From NCBI GenBank assembly GCA_900541195.1, contig UQIY01000002.1, positions 23,671 through 87,670 of the forward strand: a stretch of DNA of 64,000 nt, in the 5' to 3' direction. This stretch comes from an uncultured Collinsella sp. (GTDB lineage: Bacteria > Actinomycetota > Coriobacteriia > Coriobacteriales > Coriobacteriaceae). Positions 40,998-52,157 of the stretch are shown here, in pieces (position 1 is the stretch's first letter; each line of letters starts with the position of its first letter). Under the pieces are notes generated by a model that saw nothing but the letters and a program-made list of their open reading frames with translations, was not told the DNA's origin and did not search any database. The translations under genes were made by a program, and so were the position numbers.

Positions 40998-42458
40998 ATG
41001 AGCGAGAACGATTCCCAGCGTCCCCAGGATGTTGGCAATGCCGGCGAGACTCAGCAGCAGCCGCGCGTGCAGGTGGAGTCGACGCCTGCCGGCAGCAACA
41101 TTCCCTACGTGCAGGCTTACGACACGCAGACCGGCAAGCCGCTGGGCGGTCAGCAGGTTGTAAACAAGCACACGGTGGTTAAGACCAAGACCAAAAAGCT
41201 GCCGATCTTTATTACAGCACTCGCCGGCTGTGCCTGCGGCGCCCTGCTGGTCATTGCGCTCATTATGAGCGGCACGCTCAACATTGGCGGCGGAAAGAAT
41301 GCCGTGACGGCGGGTGCTTCGGGTTCATCGACGCAAAAGATTACGATTGATTCCGAGGACACCACACTTGCCGAGGCCGTCTCTGCCAAGGCCCTGCCCT
41401 CCGTGGTTTCCATTACCGCCACTTCGAGCGGCAGCCAGAATGGCTCGCTTTCGCAGTCTGCCGACGAGTCGGACAACTCGGGCAGCGTCGGCTCGGGCGT
41501 TGTGCTCGATACCGAGGGCCATATCCTCACCAACAACCATGTGGTCGATGGTTACGACCAGTACGTGGTGACCATGGACGACGGCACCACCTACGAGGCC
41601 GAGTTCGTGGGCAACGATGCTTCGAGCGACCTGGCCGTCATCAAGCTTAAGGATGCAGACGCCTCTAAGCTCACGCCGATTGAGATCGGTGATTCCTCCA
41701 AGCTCAACGTGGGCGAGTGGGTTATGGCCATCGGTTCGCCGTTTGGCAACGAACAGTCTGTTTCCACGGGCATCGTCTCGGCGCTCTATCGCTCCACGGC
41801 CATGAGCTCTACCAGCGGCAACACCATCTACGCCAACATGATCCAGACCGATGCCGCCATCAACCCGGGCAACTCCGGCGGCGCGCTCGTCAACGACAAC
41901 GGCGAGCTCGTGGGTATTAACTCGCTCATCGAGAGCTACTCGGGCTCCAGCTCGGGCGTGGGCTTTGCCATTCCGGTCAACTATGCCAAGAATATTGCCG
42001 ACCAGATCATCGACGGCAAGACGCCGGTTCATCCGTACCTGGGCGCCACGCTTTCGAGCGTCAACGCGCTCAACGCCCGTACCAACAAGCTAAGCACCGA
42101 TAGCGGCGCGTATGTGGCGAGCGTCGTCGAGGATGGTCCCGCCGCCAAGGCCGGCATCCAAGAGGGTGATGTCATTACCAAGCTGGGCGACGACGAGATT
42201 ACGAGCGCCGATGGCCTAATCATCGCGCTGCGCAGCCACGAGGTGGGCGAGAAGGTCGAGATCACGCTCATGCGCGGCAAGGAAGAGAAGAAGGTCACCG
42301 TCGAGCTAGGCTCTGACGAGGAGCTGCAGAACCAGCAGCAGGACGACAGCGCGACCGACACCGGCAATGGCGGCATTACCGACGAGCAGCTGCGCCAGTA
42401 TCTGGAGGAGCTGCTAGGCCAGCAGGGCCAGGGCCAGGGCTACGGCCAGGGTTACTAA
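40998..42458 (+). CDS. HtrA/DegP-like membrane-anchored serine protease
   Basis: The 486-residue protein has a disordered cytoplasmic N-terminus (1-67), one membrane segment (about 69-91), a trypsin-like protease domain with His181 (TNNHVV), Asp211 (SSDLAVI) and Ser293 (GNSGGAL), and one PDZ domain (about 340-440). It ends in a Gln/Gly/Tyr-rich tail. It should act outside the membrane on misfolded envelope proteins. The ATG at 40998 follows GAAAGGATC. It is a monocistronic gene between a leader hairpin and a strong terminator. Confidence 0.93.
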   Translation: MSENDSQRPQDVGNAGETQQQPRVQVESTPAGSNIPYVQAYDTQTGKPLGGQQVVNKHTVVKTKTKKLPIFITALAGCACGALLVIALIMSGTLNIGGGKNAVTAGASGSSTQKITIDSEDTTLAEAVSAKALPSVVSITATSSGSQNGSLSQSADESDNSGSVGSGVVLDTEGHILTNNHVVDGYDQYVVTMDDGTTYEAEFVGNDASSDLAVIKLKDADASKLTPIEIGDSSKLNVGEWVMAIGSPFGNEQSVSTGIVSALYRSTAMSSTSGNTIYANMIQTDAAINPGNSGGALVNDNGELVGINSLIESYSGSSSGVGFAIPVNYAKNIADQIIDGKTPVHPYLGATLSSVNALNARTNKLSTDSGAYVASVVEDGPAAKAGIQEGDVITKLGDDEITSADGLIIALRSHEVGEKVEITLMRGKEEKKVTVELGSDEELQNQQQDDSATDTGNGGITDEQLRQYLEELLGQQGQGQGYGQGY

Positions 42459-42480
42459 CGAGCCGCACATACCGATGCCA

Positions 42481-42521
42481 GAGGGGGCTGTCCCGTCAAT
42501 GCGGGACAGCCCCCTCTTTTC
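42481..42521 (+). terminator. Terminator after htrA
   Basis: GAGGGGGCTGTCCCG (42482-42496) pairs perfectly with CGGGACAGCCCCCTC (42503-42517), followed by TTTT. Confidence 0.95.
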
Positions 42522-42670
42522 TCATCGATCCGTTGGGGATGGAGGAAACCGGATCATTTGGAAATGGCAAGGGCATGAGTTGATCGCGCTATCCACCCCG
42601 GTCCGTCGGCTGCCGATTCGGTGCGGTTTGAAAGGGCGATTCGGCCCCATCGTGACCGGTGGTACTCTAG

Positions 42671-44932
<2,262 letters not shown>

Positions 44933-44951
44933 GGCATCAATAGTCAAATTG

Positions 44952-44993
44952 AAGAACCGCCCGGAAGCACGATGCTTTCCGGGCGGTTCTTAT
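44952..44993 (+). terminator. Terminator after ligA
   Basis: AAGAACCGCCCGG (44952-44964) pairs perfectly with CCGGGCGGTTCTT (44979-44991). The region also overlaps the end of the small coding remnant on the minus strand. Confidence 0.9.
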
Positions 44994-45090
44994 TTGGACG
45001 GGGCAACCGGCACCGTGATCTGCGTCACGTAGGTCGCTGGGTCGTCGCTGATGATGTCGTCGATAAGGGCGATTTCGCGTTGCCCCGCTA
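44990..45090 (-). pseudogene. C-terminal remnant, perhaps of a GyrI-like effector-binding domain
   Basis: Just after the MATE stop codon, another minus-strand frame reads GQREIALIDDIISDD followed by PATYVTQITVPVAPSK and a stop at 44990. It has no start codon or ribosome-binding site, and a TGA precedes it. The tail resembles the end of GyrI-like/AraC effector domains. It looks like the leftover end of a gene whose beginning has been lost. The family match is tentative. Confidence 0.4.
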
Positions 45091-46434
45091 CGCCATCAGT
45101 TTGTCAAAAGCTCCGCGGCGGTTGAGTACGGTAAATGCGACAACACAGATGACTGCCGACAAAATCGATCCGCACGGCGAGGCGATGCCCATGGGAAACA
45201 GCGTGTCGGAATAGGCGTTCGACAGCAGCCACGCGCCCGGCACGCGAATGAGCGCTACGGCCAGCACGTTGTGCGCAAAGCCAATGTAGCTCTTGCCGTA
45301 TGCAGCGAAAAAGCCGCTAAAGCAAATGTGGATGCCGGCAAAGATTGCGTCGAAAATATAACTGTGCATATAGCCGGTGCCGGCCGCGACCACCGCGGGG
45401 TCCTTGGCAAAAAAGCCGATAAACGCCGGCGCCACCAGCCACATCAGCACCGTGATTAGGCAGCCGTACACTACCGATATGGTCATGGCGTCCTTGAGTA
45501 CCTGACGTGCACGGTCGCCCTTGCCCGCGCCGGCGTTTTGCGCCGTGAGCGCGCTGACGGTGGCACCCATGGAACTCGGCACAATGAACAAGAAACTGAT
45601 CATCTTTTCGACCAGGCCTACGGCGGCGGCGTCGACGAGCCCTCGGTGGTTGGCGATGACGGTGATGAACATAAACGCCACCTGGATGCAGCCGTCCTGC
45701 ACGGCCACGGGCACGCCGATTTTAAGGATGCTGCCGAGCACCTCGGGCTGGGGGCGTAGGTCGCTGCGCTTAACGTGGATGTTCGTGCGACGGCTCTTGA
45801 GCCATACGAGCGCGAGGGCAACGCTGGCCGTCTGGGCGGTCACTGTGCCGAGCGCCGCGCCCACGGGGCCGAGCCCCATGTGCCCGATAAACAGAAAGTC
45901 GAGTGCGATGTTGATGATGCATGCCACGCCAATCACGTACATAGGCGAGCGCGAATCGCCCAGCCCGCGAAAGATGGCCGAAAGAATGTTGTATGCGGCG
46001 ATAAACGGAATGCCGACAAAGCAGATACGCAGGTAGGCGGCGGTGCCTTCGACTGCCTCGGGCGGCGTGCCAATGAGCGCCACAACCTGCGGGCATAGTG
46101 CAAACAAGATGACGGCCAGTACCATCGAGACGCCCATAAACAGCGTAATGGTGTTGCCGATGGCGGTCTCGGCGCGATCGAAGCGACGCGAGCCAACGGC
46201 GTGGCCGACGATGACCGTCGTTCCCATGGCCAGGCCCACGAGCGTCACGGTAATGATGTAGAGCGTCTGCGCGCCATTGCCCACGGCGGTGATGCCGGCG
46301 GCGCCGCTAAACTGCCCCATCATGTACAGGTCGGCCATGCCGTAGAGCATCTGCAAAAAGTACGAGAGCATATAGGGCAGGGCAAAGACCGCGATGGTCT
46401 TAAGGACATTGCCGCGTGTGAGGTCGTGTTCCAT
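45088..46434 (-). CDS. MATE-family efflux transporter
   Basis: The 448-residue protein has 12 predicted membrane segments in two related halves and MATE patterns such as ALPYMLSYFLQMLYGMAD at the N-terminus, QTLYIITVTLVGLAMGT and FRGLGDSRSPM. MATE proteins export cationic drugs or metabolites with Na+ or H+. The ATG at 46434 begins MEHDLTRGNVLKT, the usual family start; a longer frame adds 37 residues. A palindrome CTACAAcgaTTGTAG lies upstream. Substrates cannot be read from sequence. Confidence 0.92.
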   Translation of the reverse strand: MEHDLTRGNVLKTIAVFALPYMLSYFLQMLYGMADLYMMGQFSGAAGITAVGNGAQTLYIITVTLVGLAMGTTVIVGHAVGSRRFDRAETAIGNTITLFMGVSMVLAVILFALCPQVVALIGTPPEAVEGTAAYLRICFVGIPFIAAYNILSAIFRGLGDSRSPMYVIGVACIINIALDFLFIGHMGLGPVGAALGTVTAQTASVALALVWLKSRRTNIHVKRSDLRPQPEVLGSILKIGVPVAVQDGCIQVAFMFITVIANHRGLVDAAAVGLVEKMISFLFIVPSSMGATVSALTAQNAGAGKGDRARQVLKDAMTISVVYGCLITVLMWLVAPAFIGFFAKDPAVVAAGTGYMHSYIFDAIFAGIHICFSGFFAAYGKSYIGFAHNVLAVALIRVPGAWLLSNAYSDTLFPMGIASPCGSILSAVICVVAFTVLNRRGAFDKLMA

Positions 46435-46484
46435 GGGCGGGGCTTTCTGGCTTGGTCTGTTTACGTACCAGTGTAGTGAAAACC

Positions 46485-46505
46485 CTACAACGATTGTAGA
46501 GTCAA
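46485..46505 (-). promoter_or_regulatory. Palindrome in the MATE promoter region
   Basis: CTACAA (46485-46490) and TTGTAG (46494-46499) form a 15-base palindrome with a 3-base centre. TTGACT (minus strand, 46505-46500) abuts it as a possible -35 box. The TACA/TGTA pattern resembles BlaI/MecI or MarR-type operators. No cognate regulator is adjacent. The rest of the 316-base gap to 46750 holds only the family 2 hairpin. Confidence 0.5.
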
Positions 46506-46585
46506 GGTTTGAGTCGAAGACAGGGCGAAAAAAGTCACGCTCCAAGCACGATGCTTTGGCCCTCCGTGCCGCTCACCTCGCCTCT

Positions 46586-46648
46586 AACCATCACAACATT
46601 CGACGGTTTTTGCCAAAATCGGGAAAAGCATTGAATGTTGTGATGGTT
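46586..46648. repeat. Hairpin repeat, family 2 (copy 1)
   Basis: AACCATCACAACATTC (46586-46601) pairs perfectly with GAATGTTGTGATGGTT (46633-46648). The loop TTTTTGCCAAAATCGGGAAA is nearly the same as in copy 2 at 47830. Confidence 0.9.
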
Positions 46649-46750
46649 TTTCTGCCACTCGACCGGGTGGAATCGCTTTCTTGCGCACGAAGGTGTGCGG
46701 ACCCGTGGGCAGGGGAATAAGGTTGGTTATCCGACTCCATTGGAGGGCTC

Positions 46751-47788
46751 ATGGACCTGCCGATCGTCCTGTCCCATAAGACTGCCTGGCTGTACCACAA
46801 CGTGGCGCGCCCGTCCGAGCCGCTCTCGCGAGCAAGCAGTCTATACGATGAGGACTCGCTTGCTAGCGAGGCGGAACCGACCGCGAGCCTGCCCAAATTG
46901 GGACTCGATGCCAAGGGGCTGAGGGCTTCAACGGCAGTTGGGATCGTTGCCGACTATCTGGTTTCTCTTGGTATTCCACGAGAAGAGCTCAATCATATCG
47001 ACACGCTCGTCAACTTCGATTTTGAGCGCTCGACGCCGGCTGGATTTAGGTGCCACGTGTTTGGGGCGCCGGTACCTCCAGACCATCTTATCGAGGTGGC
47101 AGAGGGCCTTCTAGTGGTTGATGAGGCCATGTGCTTTGTCCAAGCGGGTTCGTGGATGAGCGAGCCCGAGCAGTTGGAATATGGCTACGAAATCTGTGCC
47201 CGATACCATTTGAATCATCTGTCGACAGGCGATTATATCGAGATGGGACAGAGGTATACCGTCGCCGATTTGATTGCTTATTGCAATGAGAACCGATCTC
47301 GTCAGGGGGCCATACGCGCGGCCGCCGTGCTCAAGCGCGTGCACGATGGCGCGCGGTCGCCCATGGAGACGGCCACCGCAATCATGGTCGTAGCAAAACG
47401 TTCCCAGGGAGGGCTGGGATACGCCAAGATCGAGCTCAACCATCGGGTCGATGTTCCCAACGAGTTCAAGTATCTCGCAAAGGCCGGGTATTTCGAAATC
47501 GACGTATATGCGCCTGCGAGCGGTACGGGGATTGAGTACAACGGCTCGGACCATCTTGATAAACAGCGCAGTGCGTCGGATGCGGAGCGCATGACCGTGC
47601 TGAGCGCGCTGGGCTTTAAGATGATCGTCCTCACCGGGACTCAGTTTGCCCACCAGCTGCAATTGCACCGGGCGATGAACGCCATCGCGCTCGCTATGGG
47701 CCTTAAGTGCGACCGAAGCGAAGCGTTCCAAAAGCGGCAGAACGACCTGCGAGAATTCGTGATTCGGCACTGGGGCGGCGGCCTTTAG
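46751..47788 (+). CDS. Uncharacterised protein with a Vsr/DUF559-like nuclease domain
   Basis: The 345-residue protein begins with LSHKTAWLYHN, like the start of AbiEi-type or DUF559 proteins. The C-terminal part carries a PD-(D/E)xK-like arrangement: Glu206 in SPMET, Asp251 in FEIDVYAP, Glu262 in IEYNG and His268. It also has the RxxxLxxLGF helix. A restriction-endonuclease-like fold is likely; activity is unproven because the usual Lys is not obvious. Family 2 hairpins bracket the gene at 46586-46648 and 47830-47888. Start and promoter are uncertain; GGAGGGC lies before the ATG. Confidence 0.6.
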   Translation: MDLPIVLSHKTAWLYHNVARPSEPLSRASSLYDEDSLASEAEPTASLPKLGLDAKGLRASTAVGIVADYLVSLGIPREELNHIDTLVNFDFERSTPAGFRCHVFGAPVPPDHLIEVAEGLLVVDEAMCFVQAGSWMSEPEQLEYGYEICARYHLNHLSTGDYIEMGQRYTVADLIAYCNENRSRQGAIRAAAVLKRVHDGARSPMETATAIMVVAKRSQGGLGYAKIELNHRVDVPNEFKYLAKAGYFEIDVYAPASGTGIEYNGSDHLDKQRSASDAERMTVLSALGFKMIVLTGTQFAHQLQLHRAMNAIALAMGLKCDRSEAFQKRQNDLREFVIRHWGGGL

Positions 47789-47829
47789 GGACGTTCCGGT
47801 CCTTCTGCGGGGTGCCGTGGGCAGGCAAG

Positions 47830-47888
47830 CCATCACAACATTCGACGTTTTTTGCCAAAATCGGGAAAAGCATCGAATGTTGTGATGG
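47830..47888. repeat. Hairpin repeat, family 2 (copy 2)
   Basis: CCATCACAACATTCGA (47830-47845) pairs perfectly with TCGAATGTTGTGATGG (47873-47888). It is nearly identical to copy 1 in loop and stem and in the same orientation, 1.24 kb away. Confidence 0.9.
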
Positions 47889-48024
47889 TTTGTATGCTGA
47901 GGATGGGCTTGGAAAGTCCGTTTTGCTTGAAGCGACCTGTCCTGTCGTACGGGTGTCGGCATGATTCTCTCGTGGGGGTATTATGTTTTCTGAAGAATAA
48001 AACGCCGCGTGAGGGGAGGGCTGC

Positions 48025-49080
48025 GTGGACGGGCACGTGCAACATGACGGCTTTGGCCGTGATATCAACTACCTGCGCATTGCCGTTACCGACAAGTGCA
48101 ATTTCCGCTGCATCTATTGCATGCCGGCCGATGGAGTGGCGCCCCGTGCACACGACGAGCTGCTCAGCGCCGAGGAAATCGCCCGCTTTGTGCGCTTGGT
48201 GGCGGGAGAGGGCATTCGCCGCGTGCGCCTGACGGGTGGCGAGCCGCTGGTCAGCCGCCGCATCATTCCTCTCATTCGCGACATTCGCGCAATCCCGCAG
48301 ATTGAGGACATCTCGCTCACCACCAATGGCGCCCTGCTGCCCAAGCTGGCGCCGCAGCTCAAAGATGCCGGGCTTAACCGCGTTAATATCTCGCTCGACA
48401 CACTCGACCCTACGCTGTTCGGAAAGATCACGCGCCTGGGTCGACTCGAGCAGACTATGGCAGGCATCGATGCGGCGCTGGCTTGGGGCTTTGAGCCCGT
48501 TAAGGTCAACTGCGTTGTGGTGCGCCGACTCAACCAGGATGTGGCGGCCCTTGCACGGCTGACCGTCGACCGCCCCATCCACCTGCGCTTTATCGAATAC
48601 ATGCCCATTGGTGACGAGCGCACGAGCTCGCATTGCGCTGTGGATCCGCATGCTCCCGCGCTCAATCCCGAGCTGTGGGATGCGAGCGATACCGTGCCGA
48701 GCGACGAGCTGCGGGCGCGTATCAATGCCGGGGCCGCCGCGGCGGGACTGGGCGAGCTCGAGCCGCTCGACATCAACGACGCTCCTGCCGGCGCGGGCCC
48801 TGCGCGCTACTGGCACTTTCCGGGCGCGGCGGGAACGGTTGGTTTCATCAGCGCCATGTCCAACCATTTTTGCGCGAACTGCAACCGTCTGCGCCTGACG
48901 GCCGATGGCAACGTGCGTCCGTGCCTGTTCAGCGATGCCGAGTATTCGGTGCGCGACGCCCTGCGCCGTGGTGATGATATGCAGGTGCTTTCGATTTGGC
49001 GCGATGCCGTGGCCCACAAACCGCAGGAACACGCGATAATTGAGGGCACGCAACGATTTATGTCCCAAATCGGAGGATGA
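48025..49080 (+). CDS. moaA: GTP 3',8-cyclase MoaA (molybdenum cofactor)
   Basis: MoaA is a radical-SAM enzyme that starts molybdopterin synthesis from GTP. The 351-residue protein has the CxxxCxxC cluster site (Cys25, 29 and 32 in CNFRCIYC), a second cluster near the C-terminus (CANCNRLRL and later VRPC) and the C-terminal Gly-Gly needed for activity. The GTG start at 48025 follows GGGGAGGG. A TATTAT near 47980 may be the -10 box. It precedes the moaC-mobB fusion by four bases. Confidence 0.96.
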   Translation: MDGHVQHDGFGRDINYLRIAVTDKCNFRCIYCMPADGVAPRAHDELLSAEEIARFVRLVAGEGIRRVRLTGGEPLVSRRIIPLIRDIRAIPQIEDISLTTNGALLPKLAPQLKDAGLNRVNISLDTLDPTLFGKITRLGRLEQTMAGIDAALAWGFEPVKVNCVVVRRLNQDVAALARLTVDRPIHLRFIEYMPIGDERTSSHCAVDPHAPALNPELWDASDTVPSDELRARINAGAAAAGLGELEPLDINDAPAGAGPARYWHFPGAAGTVGFISAMSNHFCANCNRLRLTADGNVRPCLFSDAEYSVRDALRRGDDMQVLSIWRDAVAHKPQEHAIIEGTQRFMSQIGG

Positions 49081-49084
49081 TCAT

Positions 49085-50383
49085 ATGGCCAAGAGCAGGT
49101 ACGCCGATGCCACCAAGGCCGCTCGCAGGGCCGCGATGTCTGCCCACAAAGACGCGGCCGCGGCAAGCGATGCCGACACGTCCGTGCAGCCGTCTGTCAG
49201 CGCTGTCGTCGAGCCCGCCCGTGACGCCCGTCGCGATGAGCTGACGCATGTGGACGCCAAGGGTGAGGTGCGCATGGTCGACGTGTCCGACAAGGCCGAG
49301 ACCCATCGCATTGCCATCGCCGAGGGCACCATCCTCATGCATCCCGAGACGCAGGCCATGGTGCTGCAGGACCGCGCCAAAAAGGGCGACGTGCTCGCCT
49401 GCGCGCGCGTGGCGGGCATCATGGCCATCAAGCGCACGAGCGACATCATCCCCATGTGCCACCCGTTGCTCATTACCAAGAGCAAGTGCGACATTGCGCC
49501 CATCGCTGCGGCGGGGACGCCGGCCGAGGACGTGCCCGAGGGCTGGGCGCCGGCGCGCGCGGACGGACAGGTTGGCTTTCACGTACTGGTTACGGCCGGC
49601 GTAACGGGCAAGACGGGTATCGAGATGGAGGCGTTGACCGGCGCGAGTGCCGCGTGCTTAACGATCTATGACATGTGCAAGGCGGTCGATCGCGGCATGG
49701 AGATCGTCGACGTGCGCCTGTTGCACAAGGAGGGTGGCCGCTCGGGCGTGTGGGATCGTGCAGAGCGTCAGGCTGCTGCTGTTGAGGCTGCTGCCGCAGA
49801 CGGCGACGCTCCCGCGAGCGCACCCGTCGCCGTCGCGCCCGCAGCTCCGGCCCCGGCCGTCCCCGCGATTGCGTTTATCGGCTACCAGAACTCGGGCAAG
49901 ACCACGCTCGTCGAGAAGGTTATCGCCGAGCTCACCCGCCGCGGCCTGCGCGTGGGTTCGCTCAAGCATCATGGGCATCACGGCTTTGATATCGATGTAC
50001 CCGCTAAGGATACGTGGCGCCATCACCAGGCCGGCTCCAAGCACGTGGGCCTCATCTGCGCCACGCGCTGGGCGGAGTACGCCGACACGCGCGAGGAGGA
50101 CGAGATGCCCGCGCGCGAGCTGTTGTCGCGTTACAACGATGTCGACGTGGTGATCATCGAAGGCTACAAGACCGAGGGCTTCGACAACATCGTGGTCGCG
50201 CGCTCCGGTGTCGACCGTCTGCGTGGCAAGAGCTCGCTCGACCTGGTCGACGGCCGCACGCTGGCCCTTGCCTGCAATGAGGCCCTGGCGCGTCAGGCCT
50301 TCGACGCCGGCTTTGCGGCCCGAGCCATCAACATCAACGACGCCCGAGCCATCTGCGACCTCATCCAAGACCATCTGGCCTAA
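49085..50383 (+). CDS. moaC: MoaC-MobB fusion (molybdenum cofactor)
   Basis: The 432-residue protein joins two cofactor enzymes. Residues about 60-235 are MoaC (cyclic pyranopterin monophosphate synthase): IPMCHPLLITK, TGKTGIEMEALTGASAA and YDMCKAVDRGM. An Ala/Pro-rich linker (about 240-265) follows. Residues about 267-432 are MobB, a GTP-binding adapter with P-loop GYQNSGKTTL and IIEGYKTEG. The N-terminal 50 residues are Ala-rich and of unknown use. GGAGG lies eight bases before the ATG at 49085. Confidence 0.92.
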   Translation: MAKSRYADATKAARRAAMSAHKDAAAASDADTSVQPSVSAVVEPARDARRDELTHVDAKGEVRMVDVSDKAETHRIAIAEGTILMHPETQAMVLQDRAKKGDVLACARVAGIMAIKRTSDIIPMCHPLLITKSKCDIAPIAAAGTPAEDVPEGWAPARADGQVGFHVLVTAGVTGKTGIEMEALTGASAACLTIYDMCKAVDRGMEIVDVRLLHKEGGRSGVWDRAERQAAAVEAAAADGDAPASAPVAVAPAAPAPAVPAIAFIGYQNSGKTTLVEKVIAELTRRGLRVGSLKHHGHHGFDIDVPAKDTWRHHQAGSKHVGLICATRWAEYADTREEDEMPARELLSRYNDVDVVIIEGYKTEGFDNIVVARSGVDRLRGKSSLDLVDGRTLALACNEALARQAFDAGFAARAININDARAICDLIQDHLA

Positions 50384-50425
50384 AACCTGCCAAAAAGGAA
50401 CAGGTTTATTTTGGCAGGTTTTATC
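50383..50425 (+). terminator. Terminator after moaC-mobB
   Basis: AAACCTGCCAAAA (50383-50395) pairs with TTTTGGCAGGTTT (50409-50421). It begins at the stop codon and resembles in design the family 3 hairpin that follows. Confidence 0.85.
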
Positions 50426-50441
50426 TGGGCAAACGTCACTT

Positions 50442-50478
50442 CCACCACAAAGGGGCCAGGCACCTTTGTGGTGGTTTT
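50442..50478 (+). repeat. Hairpin repeat, family 3 (copy 2), terminator-like
   Basis: CCACCACAAAGG (50442-50453) pairs perfectly with CCTTTGTGGTGG (50463-50474), loop GGCCAGGCA, then TTTT. It doubles the stop signal behind moaC-mobB. Confidence 0.9.
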
Positions 50479-50647
50479 GCTTTGGTCGATGTGTGGGATA
50501 TGCCTTACAATCTACCAAGTAGTTCATGACGGGCGAAAAACGGAGAGAAGGGGCTTGATGCGTCCTTAATGTTTCATGCGGATAGATTGATTTGACAGAC
50601 GGTGGTGAATGCCCGCCGTCCACATTCGTATGAAACAAGGAGTCTCC

Positions 50648-51934
50648 ATGCCCGCCTCTCTTTTCTCAAAGCCTCAATCATCGCTGTCCGCGCAGGCCAA
50701 ACGCCTGGTGGCGATGCGCTTTCTCATCTACACCGGTTTTCAGACCAGCTACTTCATCGGCGTCATCGGAACGCTCACCTATGCAGACGATGCCTCAGTC
50801 GTGGCGACATCGCTGGCCGTCCTTTTTATGAACGTATTCGTGATCCTGGGATCCTTTGCGGGTGGAGCGGCGCTTGACGCTTGGGGTCCGTGCCGGCATT
50901 TCCGGGCGAGTATCGTCGCCACGTTGGCAACCGGCGCGGCAATCCTCGCCTTTGGCAGCGCGACCGGAACAGTCCTTGCCGGCGCGGTGCTCCTGGGCTT
51001 TGTGATGGGGTTCACCCAGCCCATCGCCACATCCTATCCGGCCTACCTCACCGACGATCCCGTCGAGCTCAAAGACATCAACTCCGCCATCGCCATGTTC
51101 TCAAACGTGAGTATCATCGTTGGCCCCACACTGGGCGGCTTTGTCGCGGCGGCCGCATCGTCACGCGCGGTGTTCGTGCTCATGATGATCTTTACCGTAC
51201 TGGCGCTCGTCGCCGGTTGGGGCTTTAGGCCGCAAGCAGGTCGTGCCGCCGCGCGCAAAAGTACTCCCGCGGATGGCAGCACAACGGCAAGTACTGCCAG
51301 TCAAAACTCCGACTCCAGTAAATCCACCCGCGCCACCTTCGCGACCAGCATCAAGACGGTCTTTACCAACAGCGTCCTCGCCCTGCTGTTCTGCATTATT
51401 TTCCTTTCGAACTTTGGCTATGGAGCTTTCGATCCGCTGGAGTCGTTCTTCTACCGCGATGTTCTGCATGTCGGTGTTGAATGGATGGGCTGGCTCTCGT
51501 CGGCCAGCGGTGTGGGCGCGGTGCTTGGCGCCGTTGTTGCGCTCCGTTTGCCGCCGCGCTTCGTCAGCCTCAAAACGCTGCTTGTGGCACTCATGTCCGT
51601 GGGCCTAGGAAGCCTGGTTTACGTGGGGACGCCGTATGTAGGTGTGGCGCTCATTGGCCAGATTGCCCTGGGTGTGGCCTGGGGCGTCGTCAACCCGCTC
51701 CACAACACGATCGTGCAAACGACGGCCCCGCTCGAACAGCTCGGTCGCGTGAACTCGGTCATGGGCTTTGGCAACATGTTCGCCGGCGTGGCCCCGCTGG
51801 CGATTGCCCCGTGGCTGGCGGCGACGTTTGGTGTGCAGCAGACGCTCATCGGGGCGGGCATGGTCGTGACGGCGGTTCCCGCGGCGCTGCTGCTGTTTGG
51901 ACGCCGGCATTTGAATCGTGCCGCAAAGCAGTAA
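50648..51934 (+). CDS. Major facilitator superfamily transporter
   Basis: The 428-residue protein has about 12 membrane segments with a charged central loop (about 200-240, rich in Ser, Thr and Ala). The N-half carries MFS patterns such as GGAALDAWGPCRHFR. It resembles drug or metabolite exporters of the EntS-like group. ATG at 50648 follows AAGGAG by five bases. The substrate is unknown, and family 2 and 3 repeats flank the gene. Confidence 0.87.
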   Translation: MPASLFSKPQSSLSAQAKRLVAMRFLIYTGFQTSYFIGVIGTLTYADDASVVATSLAVLFMNVFVILGSFAGGAALDAWGPCRHFRASIVATLATGAAILAFGSATGTVLAGAVLLGFVMGFTQPIATSYPAYLTDDPVELKDINSAIAMFSNVSIIVGPTLGGFVAAAASSRAVFVLMMIFTVLALVAGWGFRPQAGRAAARKSTPADGSTTASTASQNSDSSKSTRATFATSIKTVFTNSVLALLFCIIFLSNFGYGAFDPLESFFYRDVLHVGVEWMGWLSSASGVGAVLGAVVALRLPPRFVSLKTLLVALMSVGLGSLVYVGTPYVGVALIGQIALGVAWGVVNPLHNTIVQTTAPLEQLGRVNSVMGFGNMFAGVAPLAIAPWLAATFGVQQTLIGAGMVVTAVPAALLLFGRRHLNRAAKQ

Positions 51935-51935
51935 A

Positions 51936-51998
51936 AACCATCACAACATTCGATGAAAATCGCGATTTAGCCGAATAACGTCGAATGTTGTGATGGTT
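51936..51998. repeat. Hairpin repeat, family 2 (copy 3)
   Basis: AACCATCACAACATTCGA (51936-51953) pairs perfectly with TCGAATGTTGTGATGGTT (51981-51998). The loop differs from copies 1 and 2 and includes the small palindrome AAATCGCGATTT. It begins two bases after the MFS stop. Confidence 0.9.
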
Positions 51999-52030
51999 TG
52001 CGCTCCGGCCAGGCCACCCTTCGGGTTCGG

Positions 52031-52068
52031 CCACCACAAAAGGGGCCAGGCACCTTTGTGGTGGTTTT
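52031..52068 (+). repeat. Hairpin repeat, family 3 (copy 3)
   Basis: CCACCACAAAAGG (52031-52043) faces CCTTTGTGGTGG and TTTT. One extra A in the left arm bulges the stem. Confidence 0.85.
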
Positions 52069-52157
52069 GCTCCAAAGCGCTCCGTGCGCGCCTTGGTATA
52101 CCATGTACACCATTTCCAGCCACATTCAGCACCGTCGCACAACCCAGAAAGGCCCCC

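Noticed and set aside
47889..48024. Possible molybdenum-cofactor riboswitch before moaA
   Set aside because: The leader is short and the conserved helices of that RNA could not be recognised by eye. A covariance-model search would decide.
51990..52157. N-terminal extension of the HAD phosphatase
   Set aside because: The 56 extra residues are translated from two dispersed hairpin repeats, while a good ribosome-binding site precedes the ATG at 52158.
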